The notes beneath the pieces were generated by a model. That model searched no databases, had not been told where the DNA came from, and worked only from the letters and a program-made list of their open reading frames with translations. Shown here piece by piece: positions 34,053-42,804 of a stretch of 64,000 nucleotides of DNA (its first letter is position 1; the number at the start of each line of letters is the position of its first letter). The translations under genes were made by a program, and so were the position numbers. The DNA is from Paracraurococcus lichenis. GTDB lineage: Bacteria; Pseudomonadota; Alphaproteobacteria; Acetobacterales; Acetobacteraceae. Location of the stretch: positions 1-64,000 of the forward strand of contig NZ_JAUTWS010000002.1 of assembly GCF_030657435.1 (NCBI RefSeq), given 5' to 3'.

Positions 34053-34979
34053 ATGGCTGTCGTCTCGGTCGAAGGCCTGTCCAGGCGCTACGGGCGCCAC
34101 CGCGGCGTCGAGGACGTCTCCTTCGAGGTGCAGGACCACGAGATCGTCGGGCTGCTCGGCCCCAACGGCTCGGGCAAGACCACCATCCTCCGCATCCTCA
34201 CCGGGTACCTGCAGCCCGGCGTCGGCCGCGTGCGGGTGGACGGGCTCGACGTGGTGCGGGATGGCCGCGCCGCCCGCGCCCGCATCGGCTACGTGCCGGA
34301 GAATGCGCCGCTCTACGGCCAGATGCGCGTCAACGAGTTCCTCGACTTCATGGGGCGGCTCCGCGGCCTGCAGGGCCCGGCGCTGCGCGGGGCCATCGCC
34401 GCCGCCTGCGACCGCCTGGCGCTCGGTCCCGTTGCGGAGGCGATGATCGGCCGGCTCTCGCGCGGCTACCGCCAGCGTGTCGCCATCGCTCAGGCGCTGC
34501 TGCATGCGCCGCGGCTGCTGGTGCTGGACGAGCCGACCAATGGCCTCGACCCGCGGCAGATCATCGAGTTGCGCCACCTGCTGCGCGACCTCGCGCGCGA
34601 CTGCTCCGTCCTCGTCACCTCGCATATCCTGGCGGAGATGGAGCGCGTGGCCGACCGCGTCGCCATCCTGCTCGATGGCCGGCTGCTGACGGTGCATCGC
34701 ATCGCGCGCGAGGGCCGCGCCGCCGCGCTGCGCATCCGCAGCGGCGCCGAGGGCGCGCCGGCGGTCGCGGCGGCGCTGGCCGCGCTGCCGCCGGGCGTGA
34801 CGGCCATGGAGGAGCCGGCAACCGGGGATGTGGCAAGCTGGCGGCTCGAGGTGCCGGAGCCCGAGGCGGCGCTTGCCGCGCTCGCCGCCGCCGGCCTCGC
34901 CAGCGTCGAGGCGCTGCCGCCCGCCTCGGGGCTCGAGGAACTCTTCCTGCGGCTGACCGCGGGCAAGGCGGTCCATTGA
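34053..34979 (+). CDS. ABC transporter ATPase, GldA/NatA-like
   Basis: This 308-residue ABC ATPase has Walker A GPNGSGKTT (36-44), signature LSRGYRQRVAIAQALL (about 139), Walker B LLVLDEPTNGLD and the switch His in LVTSHIL. The arrangement is that of exporter ATPases paired with ABC-2 permeases. The C-terminal 90 residues form an accessory domain. The start 34053 avoids the hairpin at 34003-34025. It overlaps the permease start as TTGA and leads a five-gene coupled operon. Confidence 0.85.
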   Translation: MAVVSVEGLSRRYGRHRGVEDVSFEVQDHEIVGLLGPNGSGKTTILRILTGYLQPGVGRVRVDGLDVVRDGRAARARIGYVPENAPLYGQMRVNEFLDFMGRLRGLQGPALRGAIAAACDRLALGPVAEAMIGRLSRGYRQRVAIAQALLHAPRLLVLDEPTNGLDPRQIIELRHLLRDLARDCSVLVTSHILAEMERVADRVAILLDGRLLTVHRIAREGRAAALRIRSGAEGAPAVAAALAALPPGVTAMEEPATGDVASWRLEVPEPEAALAALAAAGLASVEALPPASGLEELFLRLTAGKAVH

Positions 34980-35677
34980 CCAGCTTCCGCGCCCTGGCCG
35001 CGAAGGAGCTTCGCGCGCTGTTCGTCTCGCCGATCGCCTATGCGGTGATCGCCGTCTTCCTGCTGCTGACCGGCTATACCTTCGCCGTCACGCTGTTCCT
35101 GACGAAGCAGGCGACGCTGTCGCACATCTTCTTCCAGGCGGCGATGCAGATGGTGCTGCTGGTGCCGCTGGTCACCATGCGGCAATTCGCCGAGGAACGG
35201 CGCAGCGGCACGCTGGAACTGCTGCTGACCGCGCCGGTCCGGGAGGGTGAGGTGGTGCTGGCGAAGTTCGTGGCGTCCATGGCCATGCTGCTGGCGATGA
35301 TCGCGCTGACCGGCGTCTATGCCCTCGTGCTCGGCGTTCTCGGCCGGCCGGACTGGGGGCCGGTCTATGGCGGCTATCTCGGCCTCGTGCTGCTCGCCGC
35401 CGCGCTGGTCTCCATCGGTCTCGCGGTCTCGGCGCTGACCACCAACCAGATCGTCGCCGCCGTCGCCTCGCTCGGCCTCTTCGGCCTGCTCTGGGCGATC
35501 GATTCCTGGGCGGCGATCCTGCCCGCGCCGGTGGACAACTGGGTGCTCGGCCTCTCGCTGCTGGCGCGCTTCACGCCCTTCGCGGTCGGCGCCATGTATG
35601 CCTCGGACGCGGGCTTCTTCCTCGTCCTCATCCTGCTCGGCCTGTTCCTGACGGTGCGGGCCCTGGTGCGGCGCTGA
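34976..35677 (+). CDS. ABC-2 type permease, GldF-like
   Basis: This 233-residue inner-membrane permease has six hydrophobic segments. The front FRALAAKELRALFVSPIAYAVIAVF and the loop MRQFAEERRSGTLELLLTAPVREGEVVLAKF are the ABC2_membrane/GldF signature. The TTG at 34976 overlaps the ATPase stop. With the ATPase and the GldG-like protein it should form an exporter or a membrane machine like that of Gld or NosDFY systems. The cargo is unknown. Confidence 0.85.
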   Translation: MTSFRALAAKELRALFVSPIAYAVIAVFLLLTGYTFAVTLFLTKQATLSHIFFQAAMQMVLLVPLVTMRQFAEERRSGTLELLLTAPVREGEVVLAKFVASMAMLLAMIALTGVYALVLGVLGRPDWGPVYGGYLGLVLLAAALVSIGLAVSALTTNQIVAAVASLGLFGLLWAIDSWAAILPAPVDNWVLGLSLLARFTPFAVGAMYASDAGFFLVLILLGLFLTVRALVRR

Positions 35678-35681
35678 CGGC

Positions 35682-37214
35682 ATGGAGCACGGGGATCTCG
35701 ACTGGGGCGCGATGCTGCGGGTGGCCGGCTGGCTGCTCGCCATCCTGCTGCTCTTCGCCGCCGGGCTGCGCCTGCCGCTGCAGACCGGCCTCGGCCCTTG
35801 GCGCGGGCGGCTCTACTCGGCCGCCGTCATCCTGGCCGGCATCGCCGTCGCGGTGCTGGCCAATGTCGCGCTGACCCTGAACGACGTCCACATCGACCTG
35901 ACCCGGGAGAAGGCCTACACGCCCTCCTCCGCCGCGCTGCGCGCCATCGAGGAACTGCGCACCGAGGTCAGCCTGACCTATTTCTACCGCACGCAGGATG
36001 CCGAGGGGCGGCGCGCCCGCGACCTGCTGCAGGTGATGGCGCGGCGCAACCCACTGCTGAAGGTCACCACGGTCGACCCGGACCGCGAGCCGGCGCTGGC
36101 GCGGCTGCAGGGCATCCGCCTCTACAACGCCGCGGTGATCGAGGCCGAGGGGCGGCGCGTGCTGGTGCAGGGCACCGACGAGACGGAGATCGCGCTCGGC
36201 ATCCAGCGCGCGCTGCGCGGCCGCGCCGTCACGGCCTGCTTCCTCGAAGGCCACGGCGAGTTGCCGATGGACAATTTCGAGTTCCACACGCATCTCGAGG
36301 GCACCGCCGGCCACAGCCATGACGACGCCTCCTCCCAGGTCATCGAGATGCCGGGGCACGGCATCGGCCGGCTCCGCCGCGCGCTGGAGTCGCAGGGCTA
36401 CGAGGCGCGCCGGCTGATCCTGGCAACGCAGCGGGAGGTGCCGCGCGACTGCACGCTGCTGATCGACGCCAATCCACGCACCACCTTCCTGCCCGCCGAG
36501 AGTCTGGCGCTGCGCCGCTACCTCGAGGGGGGCGGCGCCGCGCTGCTGCTCTTCGATCTTGGCTTCGCGCCGGAGCCGGAACTGGCGCGGCTGCTCGCCG
36601 ATCTCGGCCTGCGGGCGGAGCAGGAGGTCGTCATCGACCCGCTCAGCCACTACTCGACCGATGCGGAGATGGTGGCGGTGGCGGGCTACGACCCGCACCC
36701 GGTGACGCGCGGCGTCTCGCTCACCTTCTATCCCGGCATCCGCCCCTTCACGCCGCTGCCCCTGCCGGCACGGCTGCGCGCCTTCCCGTTGCTGCAGAGC
36801 AGCCGGGACAGCTACACGCATGCGGTCGGCGCGGTGGCCTCCCGCCTGGTGGAAGGCGAGCCGGCCGGCGATGCGCCGCAGGCGACGCCGCAGCCCGGGC
36901 CGCGGCTGCTGGGCGCGGCGGTGGAGGGATCGCTGGCCGAGGCCTCGCCGCCCATGCGCGCCGTCGTCATCGGCGACGGCGACTTCGCCAGCAATTCCTT
37001 CTTCCCCTACATGGCGAACAGCGACCTGCTGCTCGGCGCCGTCCGCTGGCTGGCACGGGAGGAGCGGACGACCGCCGTCGCCACGCGCATCCCGGTGCCG
37101 CCGCTGATCGCCTTGACCGGGCGGCAGCTCACCGCGGTCTTCGTCATCGCCGTCCTGCTGATGCCGCTTTCGGTCGTCCTGCTCGGGGTGCTGGTCTGGT
37201 GGCGGCGGCGATGA
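35682..37214 (+). CDS. GldG-like ABC auxiliary membrane protein
   Basis: The 510-residue protein has two N-terminal membrane segments (about 8-28 and 45-65), a large periplasmic ABC-type uncharacterised (Gldg) domain (DLTREKAYTPSSAALRAIEEL, LEGHGELPM, LEGGGAALLLFDLGF) and a C-terminal membrane helix (about 480-503). The family pairs with GldF-like permeases. It starts 4 bp after the permease stop and overlaps the next gene by 4 bp (ATGA). Confidence 0.83.
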   Translation: MEHGDLDWGAMLRVAGWLLAILLLFAAGLRLPLQTGLGPWRGRLYSAAVILAGIAVAVLANVALTLNDVHIDLTREKAYTPSSAALRAIEELRTEVSLTYFYRTQDAEGRRARDLLQVMARRNPLLKVTTVDPDREPALARLQGIRLYNAAVIEAEGRRVLVQGTDETEIALGIQRALRGRAVTACFLEGHGELPMDNFEFHTHLEGTAGHSHDDASSQVIEMPGHGIGRLRRALESQGYEARRLILATQREVPRDCTLLIDANPRTTFLPAESLALRRYLEGGGAALLLFDLGFAPEPELARLLADLGLRAEQEVVIDPLSHYSTDAEMVAVAGYDPHPVTRGVSLTFYPGIRPFTPLPLPARLRAFPLLQSSRDSYTHAVGAVASRLVEGEPAGDAPQATPQPGPRLLGAAVEGSLAEASPPMRAVVIGDGDFASNSFFPYMANSDLLLGAVRWLAREERTTAVATRIPVPPLIALTGRQLTAVFVIAVLLMPLSVVLLGVLVWWRRR

Positions 37215-37756
37215 GCCTGGCGCGCCGGCTGGCTTGGCCGCTCGCCGCCCTCGCCTCGCTGCTCTATCTCGGCGCCCTGGTGGTGCAGGGCGCCATGCCG
37301 CAGCAGCGCCAGCTCGTCCGCTTCGAGGCGAAGGGGCTGCTGGCCGAGCCGCCCGAGGCGGTGCGGCGCATCGAGCTCTCGCGCGGCGCGGAGCGGCTGG
37401 TGCTGCTCCGTCGCGGCGAGGGCTGGGCGACGGGGGAGGGGCGGAACATCGGCCTCGCCGCCGCGCGCATCGACACCGCGCTGAAGATGCTGCGCAATTC
37501 CCCGCCGGTGCGCGAGATCGCGGCGGCGGACCTCGCCGGCCTCGATGCGGCGCCCTTCGGCCTCGACCCGCCGGCCATCGCGGTGGCGCTCTCCGGTGCG
37601 GACGACCGCCGTCTGCTCGCGCTGCGCTTCGGCGCGCGCAATCCGGAGGACTTCCTACAATACATGCGCGTCGAGGGCGACCCGCGGCTCTTCCTGATGT
37701 CCCGCTTCATCGGGGCGGAGTGGGACGAGGCGATGGGTGCCGCGCTCGGGCCATGA
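37211..37756 (+). CDS. Short DUF4340-like periplasmic protein of the Gld-type operon
   Basis: The 181-residue protein has one N-terminal membrane segment (about 8-28) and a periplasmic beta-rich part with VRRIELSRGAERLVLLRRGEGWATGEG and VREIAAADLAGLDAAPFGLDPP, which resembles one unit of DUF4340, a domain that follows gldG-like genes. Typical DUF4340 proteins are roughly twice as long, so this is a reduced version. Start and stop both overlap neighbours (ATGA), so it is firmly part of the operon. Confidence 0.65.
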   Translation: MSLARRLAWPLAALASLLYLGALVVQGAMPQQRQLVRFEAKGLLAEPPEAVRRIELSRGAERLVLLRRGEGWATGEGRNIGLAAARIDTALKMLRNSPPVREIAAADLAGLDAAPFGLDPPAIAVALSGADDRRLLALRFGARNPEDFLQYMRVEGDPRLFLMSRFIGAEWDEAMGAALGP

Positions 37757-38781
37757 GGGAAATCCTCTGGTTGTGCCTGCTGCTGGCATCGCTGGCCGGC
37801 GCGGCGGCGCATGTCGCAGGCTTGACCGGCCATGCCGTCGTCACGCTGCAGGACCGCACCCTCCGCTACCGCCTGACCCTGCCGCTGGAGGCCGTGGCCG
37901 CGCAGGAGGGGCTCGCGGCGCGCGTCGCGGACCGCCTTGCCGTCACCGCCAATGGCCAGGCCTGCACCGCCGTGCCCGGGGCGGTGGTGCCGCCGGCGCC
38001 GGACCGCGCGAGCCTGACCGTGACCGTGGATTTCGCCTGCCCGGCGGCGCCGCGCCTGCTCGGGCTGCGCGACGACCTCGCCGATATCTTCGGCGGCGAT
38101 TACCACACCCTGACCACGCTGGACCTGCCCGGCGGCAGGCAGACGCAGGTGCTGGAGCCCGACAGGCGCGAATTGCAGGTCGCGCTGGCGGCCGAGGCCG
38201 GCGAGGACCAGGCGCCGCTCGCCGGCGGTGGCCTGCTCGCCTTTTTCCGCTACGGGCTCGAGCACATCCTGACCGGCTTCGACCACCTGCTCTTCCTGCT
38301 GGCGCTGCTGCTGCGCGGCGGCGGGATCGGCGCGCTGCTCGGCATCGTCACCGCCTTCACCCTCGCGCACAGCATCACCCTCGGGCTCGCGGTGCTGCGC
38401 ATCGCCGCGCTGCCGGCCGGGATCGTGGAGCCGCTGATCGCCCTCTCCATCGCCTGGGTCGCGGCGGAGAACATCCTGGCGCGGCGACCAGCGCGGCGAC
38501 GCTGGGTGGAAGGCTTCGCCTTCGGCCTGGTGCATGGCTTCGGTTTCGCCGGCGCGCTGCTCGAGCTTGACCTGCCGGCCGGGGCGCTGGCGGGCGCGCT
38601 GCTGTTCTTCAACCTGGGCGTGGAGGCGGGGCAGGCGGCGGTCGTCGCGCTGCTCTTCCCGCTGCTGCTCTGGCTCAGGCGCGACGAGGCGCGCGGCGCC
38701 TGGGCGACGGCGCTCTCGGCCTGCGTGCTGGTCGCCGGCCTCGCCCTGCTGATCGAACGGGTGCTGCTCGCCGCGGCCTGA
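37753..38781 (+). CDS. HupE/UreJ-family membrane protein
   Basis: The 342-residue protein has a signal-like first helix, a periplasmic beta domain of about 150 residues and then a HupE/UreJ_2 membrane domain of about six helices (GLEHILTGFDHLLFLLALLL, TAFTLAHSITL, GLVHGFGFAGAL). Repeated His in membrane segments is characteristic. HupE and UreJ relatives move nickel or cobalt, but long versions with a periplasmic front are of unknown substrate. It is the last gene of the Gld-type operon and overlaps the gene before it by 4 bp. Confidence 0.78.
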   Translation: MREILWLCLLLASLAGAAAHVAGLTGHAVVTLQDRTLRYRLTLPLEAVAAQEGLAARVADRLAVTANGQACTAVPGAVVPPAPDRASLTVTVDFACPAAPRLLGLRDDLADIFGGDYHTLTTLDLPGGRQTQVLEPDRRELQVALAAEAGEDQAPLAGGGLLAFFRYGLEHILTGFDHLLFLLALLLRGGGIGALLGIVTAFTLAHSITLGLAVLRIAALPAGIVEPLIALSIAWVAAENILARRPARRRWVEGFAFGLVHGFGFAGALLELDLPAGALAGALLFFNLGVEAGQAAVVALLFPLLLWLRRDEARGAWATALSACVLVAGLALLIERVLLAAA

Positions 38782-38784
38782 GGC

Positions 38785-39153
38785 TCAGGCCCTGGTGCGG
38801 CGCGCCAGGGCGGCGAGGCGCGGCTCCGCGGCGCGCTGCGCCGCGCGCTCGATCGCACGGTAGTCGGCGACGAGGGCACGGCCCTCATCGGTCAGCACCG
38901 CGCCGCCGCCGCGATAGCCGCCGAGACTCGCCTGGACGACAGGCGTGCCGAGCATGGTGTTCAGCGCGTCCACCAGGTCCCAGGCGCGCTTGTAGCTCAT
39001 GCCCAGCGCGCGGCCGGCGGCGGAGATCGAGCCCTCGCGGTCGATCGCCTCCAGCAGCGCGATCTTGCCCGGGCCGATGCGGCCCTGCGGCAGGTCGATG
39101 CGCAGGCTGAGCACGACCTGCTCCGGCGGCGGGCGCTCCGGCCTGCGCGTCAC
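38785..39153 (-). CDS. modE: ModE-type winged-helix regulator, DNA-binding domain only
   Basis: The 122-residue protein is the N-terminal winged helix of ModE (LSLRIDLPQGRIGPGKIALLEAIDREGSISAAGRALGMSYKRAWDLVDALN). ModE represses molybdate uptake genes when molybdate is bound. The C-terminal TOBE/Mop molybdate-sensing domains of E. coli ModE are absent, so sensing must differ or come from another protein. Its start overlaps the modC stop (ATGA at 39150-39153). A ModE-box candidate lies upstream of modB. Confidence 0.85.
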   Translation of the reverse strand: MTRRPERPPPEQVVLSLRIDLPQGRIGPGKIALLEAIDREGSISAAGRALGMSYKRAWDLVDALNTMLGTPVVQASLGGYRGGGAVLTDEGRALVADYRAIERAAQRAAEPRLAALARRTRA

Positions 39154-40250
39154 GCTTCGGGCTCCTGCACCGCGCGGTCGAAGGTGACGGCCTTCACGAC
39201 AGCCCAGGCCTCCAGGCCGGGGGTGAGGCCGAGCCGCGCGACGCTGTCCCGCGTGACCAGCGACAGCAGCTCGGTCGGGCCGAGGCGGAGCCGGACATAG
39301 AGTTCGTGCGGGGAGGGCGCCTCGCCGATGGCGATGACGACGGCCGGCAGGATGTTCTGGGTGGAGAGGCCGCGCGGCGGCTCCGTCGCCACCGCCACGT
39401 CGCGGGCGCGGAGCCGGATGCGGGCGCGGGTGCCGGGCGGCTCCTCCCGCAGCGGCACGGTCAGCTCGCCGCCGGCGAAGCCCAGCCGCGTCAGGCCGCG
39501 CGCCGCGTCATGCGCCAGCACGCGGCAGGGCAGCAGCGCGCCGGCATCGCGCCGGCCGGCCAGCGGCAGGTCGGTGCGGAGGGCGAGGTCCTCCACCGTC
39601 CCCTCCGCCAGCACGCGGCCGCCTTCCAGCAGCACCAGGCGATCGGCCAGCGCATCCACCTCCTCCAGCGCATGGGTGACATAGAGGATGGGCAGGCCGG
39701 CGAGGCTGCGGAGACGGGCGAGGAAGGGCAGCACCTCCGCCCGCCGGTCGGCATCGAGCGCGGCCAGCGGCTCGTCCATCAGCAGCAGGCGCGGGCGCGC
39801 CAGCAGCGCGCGACCGAGCGCGACGCGCTGCTTCTCCCCGCCCGAGAGCCGTGCCGGGCGGCGGTCCAGCAGATGGCCGATGCCGAGCAGCGCCACCACC
39901 TCCTCCAGCCCCGGCCCGGTCGCGTCCGGCGGGGCGCGGCGCAGGCCGTAGCGGAGGTTGGTCCCGACGCTGAGGTGCGGGAAGAGCCGCGCATCCTGGA
40001 ACACCACGGTGCAGCGCCGCCGCTCCGGCGGGACATAGACGCCGCGGGCGGTATCCAGCAGCGCCGCACCCTGCAGCACCACGCGGCCCTGCTGCGGCCG
40101 CAGCAGCCCGGCGACGGCGGCCAGCACCGTGCTCTTGCCGCAGCCGGACGGGCCGAAGAGCGTGGTGACGCCGACCTCCGGCGTGGCGAAGGCGATGTCG
40201 AGGCCGAAGCCGCCTTGCCCGAAGCTGTGCTGCAGCGCGACCTCCAGCAT
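39150..40250 (-). CDS. modC: Molybdate ABC transporter ATP-binding protein ModC
   Basis: This 366-residue ATPase has Walker A GPSGCGKST (33-41), the Q-loop FQDARLFPHLSVGTNLRYG, signature LSGGEKQR (135-142), Walker B LLLMDEP and a C-terminal TOBE/Mop domain (about 295-360, STQNILPAVVIAIGE) that distinguishes ModC from other importers. It powers molybdate uptake through ModB. It overlaps modB by 1 bp and modE by 4 bp. Confidence 0.92.
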   Translation of the reverse strand: MLEVALQHSFGQGGFGLDIAFATPEVGVTTLFGPSGCGKSTVLAAVAGLLRPQQGRVVLQGAALLDTARGVYVPPERRRCTVVFQDARLFPHLSVGTNLRYGLRRAPPDATGPGLEEVVALLGIGHLLDRRPARLSGGEKQRVALGRALLARPRLLLMDEPLAALDADRRAEVLPFLARLRSLAGLPILYVTHALEEVDALADRLVLLEGGRVLAEGTVEDLALRTDLPLAGRRDAGALLPCRVLAHDAARGLTRLGFAGGELTVPLREEPPGTRARIRLRARDVAVATEPPRGLSTQNILPAVVIAIGEAPSPHELYVRLRLGPTELLSLVTRDSVARLGLTPGLEAWAVVKAVTFDRAVQEPEA

Positions 40251-40948
40251 CAGCCGCGCCCCAGCAGGATGGTCATGCGGCGCGCGACGAACTCCGCCAG
40301 CAGCAGGCCGCCGACGGCCAGCGCGAAGGAGATGCCGGCGAGGCGCGCCGCCATCGCCTCGCCGCCCGGGGTCTGGGTCGCGCTGTAGATGGCCAGCGGC
40401 AGGGTCTGCGTCTCGCCCGGGATATTGGAGGCGAAGGTGATGACCGCGCCGAACTCGCCGAGCCCCGCGGCGAAGGCGGTCACCGCGCCGGCCAGGATGC
40501 CGGGCGACATCAGCGGCAGGGTAACGCTGACGAAGCGGTCGAGCGACCCGGCGCCGAGGGTGCGCGCCGCCGCCTCAAGGCCGGGATCCACCCCCTCCAG
40601 CCCCAGCCGCACCGAACGCACAATGAGGGGGAAGGACATGACGGCGGTCGCCAGGGCCGCACCCTCCGTGGTGAAGACCAGGCGGATGCCGAACCAGTCG
40701 TGCAGCGGGCCGCCGATCGGGCCGCGCAGGCCGAAGAGCATCAACAGGCCCCAGCCGACCACGACCGGCGGCACCACGAGCGGCAGGTGCACCAGCGCAT
40801 CGAGCAGGGAGCGGCCGGGGAAGCGGCCGCGCGCCAGCAGCAGCGCGATGCCGATCGCCGGCAGCAGCGAGACGACGACCGAGCGGGATGCCACGCTCAG
40901 GCTGAGGCGGACCGCCTGCCATTCCTCCGCGGTCAGCGCGAGATCCAT
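40250..40948 (-). CDS. modB: Molybdate ABC transporter permease ModB
   Basis: This 232-residue permease has five to six membrane helices. The EAA loop that docks ModC reads EAAARTLGAGSLDRFVSVTLPLMSPGI. HLPLVVPPVVVGWGLLMLFG and GLGEFGAVITFASNIPGETQTLPLAIY are typical of ModB. It is the first gene of a modBCE unit, and no modA precedes or follows it. The start at 40948 is 17 bp from a ModE-box-like dyad. Confidence 0.92.
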   Translation of the reverse strand: MDLALTAEEWQAVRLSLSVASRSVVVSLLPAIGIALLLARGRFPGRSLLDALVHLPLVVPPVVVGWGLLMLFGLRGPIGGPLHDWFGIRLVFTTEGAALATAVMSFPLIVRSVRLGLEGVDPGLEAAARTLGAGSLDRFVSVTLPLMSPGILAGAVTAFAAGLGEFGAVITFASNIPGETQTLPLAIYSATQTPGGEAMAARLAGISFALAVGGLLLAEFVARRMTILLGRG

Positions 40949-40964
40949 GCGGGCGCTCCGGCAT

Positions 40965-40988
40965 CGTCGTGTCCCGATGGACATAACG
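40965..40988 (-). promoter_or_regulatory. Candidate ModE operator upstream of modB
   Basis: Read on the minus strand the site is CGTTATGT, 8 bases, ACACGACG. The E. coli modA operator, from memory, is CGTTATAT, 8 bases, ACATAACG. The left half differs at one base and the right half at two, and spacing is identical. It lies 17-40 bp before the modB start, where a repressor would block transcription. Confidence 0.6.
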
Positions 40989-41074
40989 CGGTGCGCGCGG
41001 TGCGTCCATGGCCGCTGCCGCTTGCCACCGCGGCCACCGCGCGGGAGGCTGCGGCGCGACGGAGGGACCGTGCC

Positions 41075-41539
41075 ATGGACTGGGATGCGACGCGGCCGGG
41101 CGAGGTGGAAGGCCCGGCGCCGATGCGCGCCGATGCGGCGCTGACCTTCATCGGCCGCATCCGCACGCCCTTCGCCACGCGCGACGATTGCCCGCGCCGC
41201 GGCGCAGCGGACGGGCCGCTCTGCCGCATCGAGGTGGAGGCCCCCTGGCGGCCGGCGCTGCAGGGCCTGGAGGGGCAGCGCTGGATCGAGGTGCTGTACT
41301 GGATGCACCTCGCGCGGCGGGACCTGCTGGTGCAGGTGCCACGCGGCCGCGCGCCGCTCGGTACCTTCGCGCTGCGCTCGCCGGTGCGGCCGAACCCGAT
41401 CGCCACCTCGGTGGTCGAGGTGGTGGCGGTGGAGGCGGACGCCGTACTGGTCCGCGGCCTCGACTGCGTGGACGGCACGCCGCTGCTGGACCTGAAGCCG
41501 GCGCGCGAGCGTGACCGGCCGGCGCCGCCGGTCGCTTGA
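41075..41539 (+). CDS. TrmO/TsaA-family methyltransferase-like protein
   Basis: The 154-residue protein carries the TrmO (TsaA/VirR) beta-barrel: TFIGRIRTPFATRDDCPR, WIEVLYWMHLARRDLL and GTFALRSPVRPNPIATSVVEV. E. coli TrmO uses SAM to N6-methylate t6A37 of tRNA-Thr. Shorter relatives like this one often lie beside molybdenum or metal genes, and their substrate is unsettled. The ATG at 41075 has GGAGGGA 7 bases upstream. It is divergent from modB and could share the ModE-box region. Confidence 0.78.
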   Translation: MDWDATRPGEVEGPAPMRADAALTFIGRIRTPFATRDDCPRRGAADGPLCRIEVEAPWRPALQGLEGQRWIEVLYWMHLARRDLLVQVPRGRAPLGTFALRSPVRPNPIATSVVEVVAVEADAVLVRGLDCVDGTPLLDLKPARERDRPAPPVA

Positions 41540-41631
41540 CGCCGGGCCGCGGGGACGGGACCCTGCGGCGGAAAGTCCCGAGGCGGAGGAAGGCGCATGG
41601 CAACCCGTAATCTCGACGCGGCGCTGGCGGC

Positions 41632-42804
41632 ATGAGCGCGCTGCCGACGGCCAGCCCCGAGGAGGTCGGGCTCTCCACCGCGCGGCTGCAGGCGCTGGGC
41701 GCAAGGCTGGACGAGCGCATCGCCGCCGGCCACCTGCCGGGCGCGGTGGTCAGCATCGCCCGCAACGGCCGCGTCGCCTGGACCTCGGCGCATGGCCGGC
41801 GCGATCCGGCGCGCGGCGCGCCGATGACGGCGGATGCGATCTTCCGCATCTACTCCATGACCAAGCCGCTGGTCTCGGTCGGCGTCATGATGCTGGTGGA
41901 GGAGGGCCGGCTGATGCTCGGCGACCCCGTCGGCAAGTACCTGCCGGAGCTTGCCGCGCCTGTCGTGGCGATGGCGGGCGGCAATGTCCCGGCGGTGACG
42001 CCGATCACCGTGCAGGACCTGCTGCGCCATACATCGGGCCTGACCTACGAATTCCTCGGCACCGGGCCGGTGCACCGCGCCTATGCCGAGGCGGGGATCG
42101 CCCGGCGCGAGCAGACCAATGCCGAACAGGTGGCGATGCTCGGCCGCCTGCCGCTGCTGCACCAGCCCGGCACGCAATGGGGCTACAGCCGCTCCACCGA
42201 CGTGCTGGGACGGCTGATCGAGGTCGTCAGCGGCGGAACGCTGGGTGCCTTCCTGCAGGCGCGCATCTGCCGGCCGCTCGGCATGGTGGATACGGGCTTC
42301 CATGTGCCGCCGGCGCAGCAGCACCGGCTGGCGGAGGGCCTCGCCACCGATCCCGATACCGGCGAGGCCGCGATGCAGTTGCTGGAGGTGCGGGAGCCGC
42401 CGCGCTTCGAATCGGGCGGCGGCGGCCTGGTCGGCACCGCGGCCGACTACATGCGCTTCACGCAGTTGCTGGCCGGCGGCGGCGAACTGCTCGGCACGCG
42501 GCTGCTGTCGCGCAAGACGGTGGAGCTGATGAGCAGCGACCACCTCGGCGGCATCCCGGGCGACGGCGCCCTCCTGCCGCCGGGCCACGGCTTCGGCCTG
42601 GGCTTCGCCGTGCGTCGGGACCGCGGCATCGCCACCGCGCCCGGCTCGGTCGGCACCTTCTTCTGGAGCGGCATGGCCGGTACCTTCTTCTGGATCGACC
42701 CGGCGGAGCGGCTGATCGCGGTCTTCATGATGCAGGGCGTCGGGCAGCGGGAATACTACCGCAACCTGATCCGCAACCTGGTCTATGCCGCGGTGGCCGA
42801 CTGA
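41632..42804 (+). CDS. Serine hydrolase of the class C beta-lactamase / EstB family
   Basis: The 390-residue protein has the SxxK motif SMTK (75-78), the tyrosine motif as YSRS (about 182) and conserved segments LLRHTSGLTYEF and GGGGLVGTAADYMRF. No signal peptide is seen, so it is probably a cytoplasmic esterase rather than a beta-lactamase. Its stop overlaps the start of the next MBL hydrolase by one base (TGATG), so the two are coupled. The substrate is unknown. Confidence 0.85.
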   Translation: MSALPTASPEEVGLSTARLQALGARLDERIAAGHLPGAVVSIARNGRVAWTSAHGRRDPARGAPMTADAIFRIYSMTKPLVSVGVMMLVEEGRLMLGDPVGKYLPELAAPVVAMAGGNVPAVTPITVQDLLRHTSGLTYEFLGTGPVHRAYAEAGIARREQTNAEQVAMLGRLPLLHQPGTQWGYSRSTDVLGRLIEVVSGGTLGAFLQARICRPLGMVDTGFHVPPAQQHRLAEGLATDPDTGEAAMQLLEVREPPRFESGGGGLVGTAADYMRFTQLLAGGGELLGTRLLSRKTVELMSSDHLGGIPGDGALLPPGHGFGLGFAVRRDRGIATAPGSVGTFFWSGMAGTFFWIDPAERLIAVFMMQGVGQREYYRNLIRNLVYAAVAD

